Shown: positions 23,161-34,442 of the stretch, one piece after another
How the letters are laid out: each line of letters starts with the position of its first letter
Position numbering within the stretch: the stretch's first letter is position 1
Assembly (NCBI GenBank): GCA_030765065.1
Contig: CM060984.1
Coordinates: forward strand, 105,257,488 to 105,321,487
DNA length: 64,000 nt
Origin: Deroplatys truncata
Lineage: Eukaryota > Arthropoda > Insecta > Mantodea > Mantidae
Direction: 5' to 3'
Translations under genes and position numbers: made by a program
The notes under the pieces: model-generated
Seen by the model: only the letters and a program-made list of their open reading frames with translations
What the model was told of the DNA's origin: nothing
The model's database searches: none

Positions 23161-23715
23161 GTGTATGTGTATCGGCGAGACGGCAGTGACATCGGTTTTA
23201 CGCCACTGCGCAGAAGCGGTGCAGGACGTGTCAAGCGTACGTTTATCAGCTGTTAGCTGTCCCATTCGTTGCTTTGTCTTCGTGTTGCGAAGCGTTTCGA
23301 CAATACGTGTGTTGTGTGTGATTTCCTTAGGAATGTTATCCTCTTATTAGTCCACGAAATGCCTGCCAACAAATTCATGGTTGAACAGCGTATTTTTATG
23401 TACGATACATGCGTGAAAACTGAACCATGTAGACATGTGTGTAGGCAATTTTGCAGTAATTTCCTGGTTATCCAGTTCCGGGTAGATACACTGAGATGTC
23501 TGGTCAATAAATTTTGAACAATGGGATCGCTAAACGCCTAAGAAGTAAAGTTTTTAGGAACAATCCCTACCCTATAGACGAACTTAAGGACAATATAAAA
23601 GCAAAAATTATGAAAATTACTCAAAAAGAACTTTTGCGTGTGAATGGTAATTTCATCCGACAATGTCAATGTCTTCACGCAGATGAACACCACTTTCAAC
23701 AACACTTATAACAAG
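23161..23715 (+). mobile_element. Internally deleted Tc1/mariner-like element
   Basis: A non-coding lead (23161-23358) precedes a transposase remnant in which the DNA-binding N-terminus is fused to the C-terminus. The ends are not obvious. It abuts the Tc1 element on its left, so one may have inserted beside or into the other. Confidence 0.65.
23359..23711 (+). pseudogene. Transposase remnant: HTH joined to C-terminus, catalytic core deleted
   Basis: ATG 23359 opens MPANKFMVEQRIFMYDTCVK, the N-terminal HTH of a widespread insect transposase group, and stays open to LVNKF (23514). A TGA at 23515-23517 and a frame change follow. The text then resumes as KRLRSKVFRNNPYPIDELKD and KELLRVNGNFIRQCQCL to the stop at 23709-23711. 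This second part belongs after the third catalytic residue in intact relatives, so roughly 200 codons holding all catalytic residues are gone. Such deletion derivatives can be mobilised in trans if their ends are intact. Confidence 0.8.
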
Positions 23716-23859
23716 GTTAGTACTCATTACATATATATTACTAACACTCGTGAGCTCAAGGGATCCACGCGAACGTTGTGTAAATTCTCAGCGATAGATA
23801 CTGCTGCCTTCATCCTGAAAATTTCATGGCTTTCTTGAGGCTTGCAAGCATTGCGCAAA

Positions 23860-24060
23860 TACTTATGTTTCAATAAAGTTCATCTCCTACCCCAGCCAGT
23901 ACCATGTCATGACTGGGATCTGGTACCTATTCTTGACATTCTCCTGCAGAACTTTACCCGCTACGCGGACGCAAAAAACGAGGGGTGCTCAGGCGGAACC
24001 CCACCAATATCCCGAAATTGCTTCCTAACTGCAGCAAAAATAAATAAATAAATAAATAAA
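23860..24060 (+). mobile_element. Possible retroposon 3' end with (AAAT)n tail
   Basis: A GC-richer stretch (CAGGCGGAACCCCACC, CGAAATTGCTTCCTAACTGC) ends in an A-rich (AAAT)5 tail at about 24037-24060, suggesting the 3' end of a SINE or LINE. The family is not recognised. Confidence 0.4.
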
Positions 24061-24124
24061 ATGAGAGGAAAGAAGGGGCAAGAAAATTTCTGATGTATGA
24101 TACGCCATAACAGAAATACTGGCA

Positions 24125-24215
24125 ATCATAAAATCCGAAACCGTCACTTAGGGGTTTAAACCCGGGATCCCCTGAATGTGAGCCTTAAAGGCTACTGCTC
24201 GAGCCATCTATTCGG
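24125..24215 (-). mobile_element. tRNA-like SINE head fragment
   Basis: The minus strand reads AGATGGCTCGAGCAGTAGCC (A box) and CCCGGGTTTAAACCCC (B box) at normal spacing. There is no body or tail of a known family beside it. Confidence 0.5.
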
Positions 24216-24757
24216 GTTTTTTTTTGCTTTTTCTCACCTGCTGTCTTTTCGGAGAAAGCGAGGTGAATATAATCCTGCCGTCTGCACAATTCTATACAGT
24301 CGCTATCGCATAATACCCCTACAGGTCCCCTGAGTCATACGTGAAAATTGTTCTGCGTTATACTAACTCACCCTTCATATGGGCGACGTTAGGTACCGAA
24401 CACGCTGACACATTCTCTTTGTGTCGAGCACTTGTAGATCTGCATTCCATGTTCTATTTCCCCAGTGTTTGTTGTTCACTCCAAAGGAAGGTAATGTAGG
24501 TGTTATTTGAACTGTGTAATAGTCGTATCTCACGGGATAGCCCAGTTCTGACCGCAGAATTGATGGGTTTCACGCTAGAGAGAAAATGGCTAGTGCTACC
24601 GCCGTTGAAATTCCAAATACAGTGCTCTCAAGCGTTGTGTTAGAGCAATATGCGATGAAACTTCATGACCATTTATTATATTCTTAAAATCCTTCCGAGG
24701 ACATTCATTACTACAGCCACACAAGTAATGAAAATTTCTCACAAGAGCTGTCATATT
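24216..24757. other. Unassigned DNA
   Basis: Nothing recognised. Confidence 0.45.
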
Positions 24758-25390
24758 TTACTTTCTCTACCACACACATAGTAGACAGAGGAGGCATTGC
24801 ATCACACACAAAAATTCGATATCGAGATTTCACCTATATGTTTTGAGGGGCTCCGAATCCAAATAAAGCATTTCTGGAAACATGTCCGTGTGTGCGTCTG
24901 TATCTGTCTGTCTGTCTGTAAACAACATATCTAACTCAAAAGTCAGAAAATACCAAACTTTGATTTGAGTTTGGTATCTTCCAAAGATAGACACAAAGGT
25001 TTTAAAGATAATCCCCAACCCAAACTACCCCTTACATGGGACATTTTTCGAAAATTTTATTTTCTCAAAAATGGTTAATGATTTTGATTAAAATATCAGG
25101 TTTAAGATATTTTCATTGCAAATGAAATGTATATCCTGAATTTTCTGGGAATGTCTCCAAAACTCCTCTTCATTCTGAATGACCTTAGCATAGCTGGAAA
25201 ACCGTAAGAAATACACAAAAGTTTACTACAGAAAAATGTAGATCCCGTTAAAACACAAATTTATATCATATACATTTTTTTGTCGAGTGAACCATTTCCG
25301 AGATATTCCTTGATATTTGTTTAAATTTTCCAATACTTGTGCTTTTTCTCAAATGGGAATTCATTATTCGTTTTTTACTTTCTCTACTAG
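24758..25390 (-). mobile_element. R1 repeat copy, truncated
   Basis: Begins TACTTTCTCTACCACACACA and runs through ATTTCACCTATATGTTTTGA, GTCTGTCTGTCTGT and AACCATTTCCGAGATATTCC. It stops at ATTCGTTTTTTACTTTCTCT near 25388, so the distal third is missing. The last bases look like the start of a second R1 palindromic end, cut by the transposon fragment that follows. Confidence 0.8.
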
Positions 25391-25781
25391 ATTTGTGACC
25401 CCCTCGGTCCCCCGACCTAACCCCCTGCGATTTATATCTGGAGTAACTTAAAACAAACTACAAGGCAAACCCACAGACCCTGGAAGAATTAAAACAAAAT
25501 ATCCGCCAGGAAATTGCCAGCATTTCTCAACGTGAACTACGGCGAGTGATGGATAGTTTCCTAAAGAGCTGCCAAAAATGTATGGCCAAAGACGGTGGCC
25601 AGTTTCAACATCTCCTTTCATAAAATTGGTAAATAAAGCCTTTAAAAGTACTTTTAAAACTATTGTATGGTTTGATCCGCGCCTTTCTATGATAGCGGCA
25701 GACGGCAACGAGCGCCAAATACGCAGACAGGAAAAACACCGCGCAGCCGGTTCGTAGATTTTTGGCTCTCCCTGTAGAAAA
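25391..25781 (+). pseudogene. Mariner-like transposase C-terminal fragment and right TIR
   Basis: The plus strand reads RSPDLTPCDLYLE-stop-LKTN then NPQTLEELKQNIRQEIASIS, RELRRVMDSFLKSCQKC and GGQFQHLLS-stop (about 25403-25623). This includes the third catalytic motif (PDLTPCD) with a stop just after it. The fragment ends GATTTTTGGCTCTCCCTGTA, a mariner-type terminus sitting on a TA within LINE sequence. Everything upstream of the third catalytic motif is absent. Confidence 0.8.
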
Positions 25782-26963
25782 TAAAGCAGGGGAAAGTGGG
25801 CAACCATGTTTCACATCTTGTTTGATAATAACTGTATTACTAAGGCGCATTCTATTGTCAATACAAATAGTGTCGATTGTATATATGTTTTGAATTATTT
25901 TAATAATATGTGCTGGATGCTCTCTTTCTCTCATTATAAACCATAATTTATTCCTTAAAATTTTATCATATGCTATTTTCGTAGTCAATAAATAATATGA
26001 ACTCGGTAAGTTGACCTCTTCCTTTCTGCATCAATTGCTGCATTACAAATATCCATTCGGAAGAGGAACGTCCTTTTCTGAACCCACATTGCTCTTCTCC
26101 TAGTAGAGCCTCATTTAGAGGCTTTTATTTATTCTGCGTATGATTATTTTGGAGTATATTTTATAACCCGTTAAGTAGACATATCTCGGTTATTTATCTA
26201 TTGCCCTTTTTAAATATGGGAACCTCTATTTCTTTATGCCATTCTTTAGAAATTTTATAAGTACTGCAACATATATTCAAGATTTGAAGGAAGCACAGTT
26301 TTACTTCTATTGGTGCATAGTTTATTAATTCTATACTTTATTATCATCTCCGGGAATTTTTTTTTATTTTTAAACGTTTTTAGCATTTCTTCTAACTCTT
26401 CCGGCGTCCACATCTACATAATATTTATCTTTATTTTTTACATTGTTTATAGCTTCTTCCTGTTCGTCCACAATTTTCCACAATACCGTAATCATTGCTT
26501 TTGAGCTATACTGCTTATGTTTATCGTGTCTTTCACGCTTCTATTAAGGTGTTTTTATTAGGTGTATTTTGAGGCCCATGTAATAAATCATATTCCAAGT
26601 CGCTTACGTACTTATCTCAGCTCCCTCTATTTATATTTTGCTTTTGCGCCTTTGTATTTGCAGTCCATTCTATCTGCTTCTGAATGGAACTGTAAGTTTC
26701 TTATATGTCTCTTTCTTTTCTTCAACAAAGTTTTGAATTTAATCAGTCCAGTTGTATAACTATCTTCTTTATTTCTTCTTCCGACTGCTTCATTTGCTAC
26801 TCTTAAGATTAGTTATTTTAAATCTTGTCATTCTAAATCTACATTTGCACTTAGTGCCCGGTGGTCCATATAGCTTCGTATCTTGTGCAGTAAAATCTCC
26901 TTGTACTGTCTTGTTGCAGCAAATGAATTCTGAATCCTCAGTTGTGCTTTATATTGTGTATAT

Positions 26964-27485
26964 TGTAACACCCCACGGGGGTGGTTACCCCCGCAGTAGG
27001 TGATTACACAGGGGGGTTGGTAGCTCAGAGGTACGGGGGGATGCGTTGGTACCGGGGTGGTAGGCAGGCCAGGGTGGCGTTCTAGGATAGGGGGTATTTA
27101 AATGATGAACAGGGGATGCCTTGACCCAATAAATTATATTGTTACCTTAAGTGAGTACATTCGGTTTGGGGTGAAGCCCCGGCAAGTCAATAGAACTTAG
27201 ATGAGACGCATGCTTACCTGGTTAACTGGTGGCGAGTCTGACAAATGATCTGACGACTCTTTGATAACTGCCTGGCAATTCTCTGACAACTCTCTGATAA
27301 CTCTCTTGTGGCAACTCCCGCGTAGCAACTTCCCGCGACCGAGTCAAAACCCTGTAGTATAAATACCTACAGAAGCGCTGACTCGGCGTTGTGCAGCGTG
27401 GACGCGTTCTGTTAACCTGAATTCCACACTTGCGCTGGCTAACGAAATATGTTGCAATTCTCAATGCTCAACCTGGTCCGCTACA
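26964..27485. mobile_element. Solo LTR, 522 bp, inside the LINE
   Basis: Begins TGTAACACCCCACGGGGGTG and ends CTGGTCCGCTACA, with a perfect 4-bp duplication ATAT on both sides (26960-26963, 27486-27489). It contains CCAATAAATT near 27128 and GTAGTATAAATACC near 27357, so transcription signals exist, but direction is uncertain. There is no internal region, so it is a solo LTR left by recombination of a full element. GC content is higher than the host LINE. Confidence 0.8.
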
Positions 27486-27993
27486 ATATCACTTCTTTTC
27501 GGATGTCTCCAGTTTGCGGGCAGGTTAACAGTTTATCCGTATAAACACCGCATTCTCTGTAGACCTCAGTGTCTGTAACATGCGGAGTTAGCTTCTTGTT
27601 AGTTAGAATGTAATCTATAATTGATTTGCTTCCTCGCGCTGCCCATGTAAATGTGTCTATTTCCTTTTGTCGGAAAAAAGTATTTGTTACTCGCAGTTCA
27701 TTACGTACTGAAAAGTTCTTCAATGCCTTACCATTTTCGTTAGTATTTGTTTACCATTTATCTCCAATATTTTTTTCAGCTGGTTCATTACCTACTCTGG
27801 CGTTAAAGTCTCCACCGATTACAATATAATCTGATTTACAAATTGAGTTCACGTGCACTTGCACTATTTCATAAAATCACGGCTCACTTCCTTCTTCCCT
27901 TCTTCTCGGGCATACACTCCTATAACTGAGAGATATCCTCTGGGAGTTTTGATTCTTATGCTTATAATCATGTCACTGATAAAATTATAACTA

Positions 27994-28614
27994 TACAGGG
28001 TGGACTATTTAAGTTGAGGCTGTACAATATTTCCAAAACTAATCGTTCTAGAAAGAAATGTCTTTAATAAAAGTTGCCATTAGCCATGTTTTGTTTGGAG
28101 GACTCATGATGGTCATTTTAGGGTCAATTTCATTTTATAAAATGGGAACCTGCATTTTGTATGTTTTTTTCTCATTAGAAAATGGTTTATAGAAAACTGT
28201 TTATTTTTTGATGAGGAATAAGGAAACAAACTAAAAAATGTTGGTTCCCAATTACGAAATGTAACTTGATCTCAAATGACCATATATGGATGGTGCAACC
28301 ATTCATTTCGCTCTTCGTATACAGCCATTCAGAATTTTCGTTGTTATTTCCGTTGTTCTAAGAGCAATTGCAAAGTGCTTTATACAAATGTTGTTTAGTT
28401 TTTTTATGAGGGAGAAAACATAAAAAAAGGTCGGTTCCCATTTAAAAAAATTAAAATGCCTAAAATGACCATCAAGACGTCCCCCAAATAAAACAAAATT
28501 AATAGCATTTACTTTCCCCTATAATATTAAGTAACTTTTATTAAAAGACATTTATTTCTACAACGCTTAGTTTTGGAGATATTGTGCAGTCTCAACTTAA
28601 ACTTCCGCCCTGTA
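27994..28614. mobile_element. R3 fold-back MITE, full copy inside the LINE
   Basis: Both ends read TACAGGGYGG going inward, followed by ACTATTTAAGTTGAG on the left and (reversed) AAGTTTAAGTTGAG on the right. The arms stay similar inward for about 150 bp, through CCAAAACTAA-CGTT-TAGAAA and GGTCATTTTAGG. TA flanks both sides. No coding capacity. Ends and TSD suggest mobilisation by a Tc1/mariner-type transposase. Confidence 0.85.
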
Positions 28615-29939
28615 TATTCTAGGTTTGCATGCTTTCTTAAGCAATATTGTTACTCCAAAGGAAGCTCTTCTATTTTGAGGGACACCACAATAAAACATTA
28701 TATAATTTCCTAGTTGATTACTCCCTTTTAATTCTTTTTTGTGTGTGAGTATACAAATATGGATTCCCTTTTCATGTAACTCTTGTCCTATTAGCATCTC
28801 TTTGTAGGATATTCTGCGGACATTCCAGGTAGGTATCCTAATTAGCTCTAAAGTGCCAGATCGTTTATCGTTATGTCTTGACCTAGACGATATTACTTCA
28901 TCATGCCGGCTATTTTCTTGAGATATGTAGTACATGATGTGTCCCCTGGCTGCGTTACGAGCGCCACGCAGGATTAGATTGGGGATGGAGCTGCCATCTC
29001 ACCGCCTCCAACCTTGCAGGGCATTTATTCGGTTACCATCCCTAGACGAGTTTCTTTCACATCAGCCGTCGAAGTTTGCCTATCCGCTGCCATCTTTGGG
29101 GACTTTTTAGTTTACCAAGGTGATGGCATATCTCCTTGTGTTCACACAAGGTAGACTGCTTATCCCGGCAGTCGCTCGACCTGGCTACTTGCACTGCCTG
29201 AGAGACACTGGGCAATGGGGTCCCCACATCCTTACGCCTACCTTTTTCTAAATGTGTTTTTTTTCCTTTCTCTACTGCGAATAGTAAGTAGGGGAAGTAT
29301 TGCATTCCACCCAAAACTTGTTTACCAAGATTTCACTGGAAATGCATGTTTTTAGGCGCCCTGAATCCAAATAAAACGTTTTTGAAAACATGTCCGCACG
29401 TGTGTGTCTATGTGCCTGTCTGTGAACAGCATAACTCGAAAACCAAAAGTTGGATAAATACAAACCTTGGTATTTAAGTTTAGCATTTTACAAGGATGAG
29501 ACACGAATAGTTTCAAGAAAATCCCCACACCCCCAACTACCCTTTATTTTCTAAAAATAGACTAAATATTTTGATTAAAATAATACATGAAATATATTTA
29601 CATAAAAATAACTGTATACCTTGAATTATCTGGGAATAGCCTAGGAAGTCCTCTTGCTTCGGAAGGAATTTATATAATCTTTTATAACTTGTAAACGTTA
29701 AGTGATAGACGAAAACGTACCACAAAAATTGTGGATCTCTTTAAAACAGACAATTTACTTAAAATAAGTTTTTTGTGGCATAAACCACTTCCGAGATATC
29801 CGTTATTAATGGTACGAAATCTTCATTAGTTGATCATTGTTTAGTCCTTTTACCATTCAGTTGAAGCTCGCGATTGCACGGGAACAGTATGGAATTTTAA
29901 GGCTAGCATATAGCGTGAAATTCTTAAACATTTGACTAT

Positions 29940-29998
29940 TGAGAAAATGGTTATATTGCTGCAGTTGGAGGGCCAAGCTTGATGAAGTAACTGCCTCA
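29940..29998 (-). repeat. 3' terminal direct repeat of element E
   Basis: 59 bp, similar to 37436-37495 with a handful of differences concentrated at one end. Starts TGAGGCAGTTACTTCATCAA on the minus strand. Confidence 0.7.
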
Positions 29999-30285
29999 AA
30001 TTGCACCCTTTTAATATTTAAGAATTATGTTCTTTTTGTTTTTGTTTTTTTAAACTATTTTTCAAATATTTTCTGAAAGTCTCCTGAAGGAAGGAAACAT
30101 AACCTTTTTATTATAACACTTGCTATTTTTCACTGTTACTTTTATTTAACACTCACTGGTTTTTCACTACACTCGTGTATAGCAGAATACTTCATATTTA
30201 TTTTGTTCTGCCACATGTTCGACACTTTTAAGGTCAACGACCTGGTGTAAGGTCAATGATCTGGTGTACAATGACCTGAGTAAAG

Positions 30286-30752
30286 GTAGAATCAGATGAC
30301 TGAAAAATTCAATGCCATAGCCGGGATTTGAACCACGGATCTCCCGGCTCTAACCACTGAGCTAGCATGGCAACATGCCGGCACGCCATTAAATTCTCCA
30401 GCTGATTCGCATTTTTCCCGGTAAACCACAAGGTGATCTCAAATTGTATTGAGATATCATACCCCAATGGCGACTTACATTCTTTGTAAAGTCCCGGGCT
30501 TTATAGTTACAACCACTATTAGGTCAATTAATGGAATTAATTGTTCTTTCACACAAGCCGTGTGTTGGACATGGTTGGAAAGGTAGAATCAGATGACTGA
30601 AAAATTCAATGCCATAGCCGGGATTTGAACCACGGAGCAACCGGACGATCCGTGGTTCAAATCCCGGCTATGGCATTGAATTTTTCAGTCATCTGATTCT
30701 ACCTTTCCAACCCTGTCCAACACACGGCTTGTGTGAAAGAACAATTAATTCC
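30286..30752 (-). mobile_element. SINE S2 with fold-back end and 13-bp TSD
   Basis: Flanked by perfect GACCTGAGTAAAG duplications (30273-30285, 30753-30765). The minus strand of the left part holds a tRNA-like head: GCTAGCTCAGTGGTTAGAGC (A box) and GGTTCAAATCCCGG (B box). Near 30586 the unit restarts (GTAGAATCAGATGACTGAAA). Then 30535-30637 and 30650-30752 form inverted arms of about 103 bp around a 12-bp centre, nearly perfect. The single outer TSD suggests the whole 467-bp arrangement integrated together. Confidence 0.85.
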
Positions 30753-30989
30753 GACCTGAGTAAAGTTTGTTCATTCACTAAAACAGCTATTAAATATCCT
30801 ATGTGCTAGAAATTTAACACTTAATTAGGCATATTAACACTTGTTACCCTTTCTTTAATTTATTTCTTAAACATATTTATATTCCTTACAATTTCTAACA
30901 ATTTATATATTATACAATATAAATGCAGTTGCTATTCAGATATATTATATTTTTCTTATTAACAATGGATTTTCTTCTATTACTTCTTT

Positions 30990-31428
30990 TTATCTAAAAT
31001 CTCTTCTGTTATATTGACAATTTGTTACATTTAGTAAATATATTATAATACATTTTTTTTTAAAATTGCATTGCTTTCCCCTTTTATGTTCCAGATAATT
31101 TATTTTATTTTCCTTATTATGCCATAGACTTTTTAGGCTTGCCCTAATCTTATGTTGCACAGTTGTAATCCAAAACTTATTCATAATTAAAGCTCTAAAT
31201 GTTTCAAAATTGATTTCACTGTCTGCTAGCATATGTAACCATTCTAAGGTTTTGTTATCCAAGCATCTTCTAAGAAGTATACTTTTTAATGCTTCATGCA
31301 CATTTTCCAATTTAAAATATTCTACTATATGATTAATAAATTGTGCTGGACTTGAGGAAGCATTAAAATAAGGTAATGGTAATTCGTTAAGCTCAGAATA
31401 ATAGTTTGACATCTGATTTGGTACATAC
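30990..31428 (-). pseudogene. Gag capsid-like segment of element E
   Basis: Minus-strand frame with text typical of retrotransposon Gag capsid regions: LPYFNASSSPAQFINHIVEY, then RCLDNKTLEWLHMLADSEIN and FETFRALIMNKFW. It is the downstream part of the E gag region. The upstream part is at 36166-36800, on the other side of element F. Treated as a fossil. Confidence 0.7.
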
Positions 31429-31432
31429 ACAT

Positions 31433-32561
31433 TGAAACGGCAACTCTAGGCCGAGCCCAAGAACTGTAATTACAGATAATTTATTAATTAACTTTTATTG
31501 ATGTTAAATCGTACTATGTAAATATCTTTTTCTCATACTGCTTGTATATTTTAAGAAGGGTGATTTAACGTTATGTATCTATCTAGGTTACTAATATTAG
31601 TAGAGTTATAAATGGTTTAATGTAAATAATTTAAGCGCTATGTTAAAATACTGTCCACGAGGGAATGTTTTAGCTACAGGAATAGTGCTTTCGAAGGCAG
31701 AAAACCTAGTTTTATTACCTCTCTTCGGTCGCAGTGCTATTATTCCTACAGCGAGGGTGTAGAGCCTTTGTTCCATTATTTGATAATTCGCCGTGACCAA
31801 GTGAGCGAGAAAGACAACCTAACGGTACATGTAGGAAAAGCCGCGATTTATATTAAAATTGGACCAATGAGATCCCTGAAAGTTTATTCGAAATAGTTAG
31901 ACGCGTCGAGTCGCGCTAAAAATGGACCAATAGGAAAGGAAGCAGCCTCAGAAGCCTGAGACTATAAATGGATCTGTTTGGGGAAAATTCGGGACAGTTT
32001 ATGTCAGGTGTGGTCAGGGAGAGATGCTGCAGGATGTGTGAGACATCGCGCCAAAAAGGGAATAAAGACAGTTTTATCATGGATTTTTAGCGGGACAGTT
32101 TTTGTCATGTGTGGTCAGGGAGAGATGCTGCAGGATGTGTGAGATATCGCGCCAAAACAGGGAATCCAAATAGTTTTAGCAACACACCTAAGATCCGCTA
32201 CTCTGAAAGCGACGATAAGAATAGTTATATTTCGTGCCATATCCACGCCATAGTTTAACAGCGGTGGACAGTATTTTACAGCGGCAATACCAGTTTTGTA
32301 TACTACGAGTGTTAATTAAATAAAAAGAAACGGCAGTGTCATCTTTTCATAAACAAAGCAACTCTGTCTTCCTATATCACCACCCGAGATCTACGTTTTC
32401 CTTTACCGAGGATAAGTCCATGCTCCCATATAGTTTAAGGAAAATTACTGCAGCTAGCCGAGGATAAATTGAAGAGAACCAACACGCTGAGAACTTCTGG
32501 AAGCAACGGGAGAAGCATCAAGGTAAGCCTAACAGCAACGGATGAGGAGGTGATCGCCGCA
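31433..32561 (+). repeat. 5' LTR of element F
   Basis: Contains a TATA box (CTATAAATGG near 31963), an AATAAA near 32317, and an internal direct duplication of about 95 bp (31990-32165; GTGGTCAGGGAGAGATGCTG twice). The 64-codon minus frame at 31606-31800 recurs in the other LTR and is not a gene. Confidence 0.9.
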
Positions 32562-32986
32562 AACTGGCGCCATAACGTGGAGCTCGAAGGGAAGAACGAC
32601 ATAAACGGAGGACCAGAAAACAACGAACAGACGAAGAATCTTCAGAGGAAAGGGGCACAGCAGAACAAAATTACAACGCGAACTTCTAGTCTACCTACGT
32701 GGGACAACAAAACGGCTGAGAACATCGCTTCTAGAACTTCACCAGGATTCGAACCCGGAACGCATCAGTTAACATTGAAAAAAATACAGGTTAGAACATT
32801 TATTCAAAAACAAACAAAAAGGCATGCAGAGTAGTGACTCAGTTTTGGTGAACACATGTTATTGAGAGGGAGTAAAGTCATTACTAGTGAGGTAGAACTT
32901 GCTAACGGAACCATGAGTAGGTCAAGGGAAGATTTGAAAGAACTGAATGGGGAGGCTATGTCAGCGTAACAACAGAGGGAGAAAAT

Positions 32987-34033
32987 ATGGGTGCAGCAGA
33001 GGGAGAAGTGAGGCTGGAAAGTCAACCACCGATTGAGCAGGTCATTGACGCAGGTCAGAACCAGCTGATGATATTCCTCCAACAATTGAGCGCAAAGATA
33101 GAGGGGAAATTAGATGAGCAGAGTAAAAACTTAAAAAATTTAAGTGAACAAAATAAAAACTTAGAAAGAATCTTAGATGAGCGGGGTAAGATCTTAAGTG
33201 AACATAGTAAGAACTTAGAAAGAATCGTAAGTGAACAAGGTAAGAATTTCCAAGGGAAATTAAAGGAGCAGAGTAAGGGCTTAGAAAGAGTCGTAAGTGA
33301 ACTAGATAAGAATTTAGAAGGGGAATCAAATGAGCATAATATGGACGTAGAAAGAATCGTAAGTAAGCAGAGTAAAGACTTAGAAAGAATCGTAAGGGAA
33401 CAAGATAAGAATCTAGAAGGGAAATCAAATGAGCATAATAAGAACTTAGAAAGAATCGTAAATAAGCAGAGTAAGGGCTTAGAAAGAATCGTAAGTCAAC
33501 AAGATAAGAATTTAGAAGGGGAATTAAATGAGCAGAGTAAAGGCTTAGAAAGAATCGTAAGTGGACAAGATAAGAATGTAGAAGGGGAATCAAATGAGCA
33601 TAATAAGGACTTAGAAAGAATCGTAAACAAGCAGAGTAAAGACTCAGAAAGAATCGTAAGGGAACAAGATAAGAATTTAGAAGGGAAATCAAACGAGCAG
33701 AGTAAGGACTTAGAAAGAATCGTAAATGAGCAGAGTAAGGACTTAGAAAGAAACTTAAGTGAACAAGATAAGAATGTAGAGGGGAAATTAGTTGAGATGA
33801 TGAAGGGGAAGTTAATAGAAACACTTGAAGGGAAATTACTACAGATACTAGAAACTAAAGATCCGAAAACACTAACGGGAGAAGAGACGTTAAAGAAAGC
33901 TTTTGAAAGAATGTTAAAAAGGGCGCAGAAAAGAAAGCAGGAATTTAAAACAAGGAAGCGAAAGAAAGGGTTGATCGAACTTGTAGAATTAGTATGGATA
34001 AAAAAAAAAAAAAAAATCCAGCATTCAAATTAA
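32987..34033 (+). CDS. Gag-like coiled-coil ORF of element F
   Basis: A 348-codon open frame starting MGAAEGEVRLESQPPIEQVI. From about residue 42 to 265 it is an 11-residue repeat, for example SKQSKDLERIV, REQDKNLEGKS and NEHNKNLERIV, about 20 units. It ends in a basic tail (RKRKKGLIELVELVWIKKKK). An 11-residue period predicts a long, slightly right-handed hendecad coiled coil. The DNA itself is a 33-bp (and 99-bp higher-order) tandem repeat. No capsid or zinc-knuckle motif is visible. The position directly behind the PBS and the similar hendecads in the E gag region argue for a gag-derived protein. The long minus frame at 33042-33824 is its shadow. Confidence 0.7.
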   Translation: MGAAEGEVRLESQPPIEQVIDAGQNQLMIFLQQLSAKIEGKLDEQSKNLKNLSEQNKNLERILDERGKILSEHSKNLERIVSEQGKNFQGKLKEQSKGLERVVSELDKNLEGESNEHNMDVERIVSKQSKDLERIVREQDKNLEGKSNEHNKNLERIVNKQSKGLERIVSQQDKNLEGELNEQSKGLERIVSGQDKNVEGESNEHNKDLERIVNKQSKDSERIVREQDKNLEGKSNEQSKDLERIVNEQSKDLERNLSEQDKNVEGKLVEMMKGKLIETLEGKLLQILETKDPKTLTGEETLKKAFERMLKRAQKRKQEFKTRKRKKGLIELVELVWIKKKKKIQHSN

Positions 34034-34442
34034 AAAAAAAAAAAGACATAATATCATTGATCCTGACTCTACAGTGCCTGGAAAGGAGAGCTTTCACATG
34101 TGAATTAATGAATTATCTTAAGCAGTTGTGCAGAACATCTTTTTTTCATTACTAAAGAGACTTGAGTATTAAATGCTCATTAGTGATAGTGAAGGAGAAC
34201 AAGAAACACCTTTGCCATTAATATGTTTCAGTTTCTTTCTGCTTGAATAAGTTTGTCTTAAGGTTGAAACAGCTTTTATTGTCAGAATATTTATTATTTT
34301 TTTTTTTTGGATATTTAGCAATATTTGTAAATTATTAATTGGTTGGTATGCTAGCAATATGCTGACAGTTTTCTTTAAACATATAAATTAGTTTTGTTAA
34401 TTATATAAAAAAAAGAGGTATCAAAGAAAGGAAAATTTATTT

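Larger units (their letters stand above)
25782..29262 (-). mobile_element. LINE with endonuclease and reverse transcriptase, interrupted
   Basis: A minus-strand non-LTR retrotransposon in three segments (29262-28615, 27993-27486, 26963-25782). A GC-rich 5' leader precedes apurinic-endonuclease text (RIPTWNVRRISYKEMLIGQE, then NYIMFYCGVPQNRRASFGVT), continuing as ELRVTNTFFRQKEIDTFTWA and GSKSIIDYILTNKK. The RT opens with EEQCGFRKGRSSSE, FIDY, AYDKILRNKLW and IKIIQNIYT, and breaks in the QDVKHGCPLSPALF motif, where a transposon end joins it. The rest of the RT and the 3' end are missing. Many frame breaks. The clade (RTE, CR1 or I-like) is not settled. Confidence 0.88.

Noticed and set aside
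33042-33824. 260-codon minus-strand open frame with repeats like FFLSPYSAHL
   Set aside because: It is the exact antisense of the 33-bp coiled-coil repeat of the F gag-like frame, whose period keeps all frames open. It has no independent evidence.
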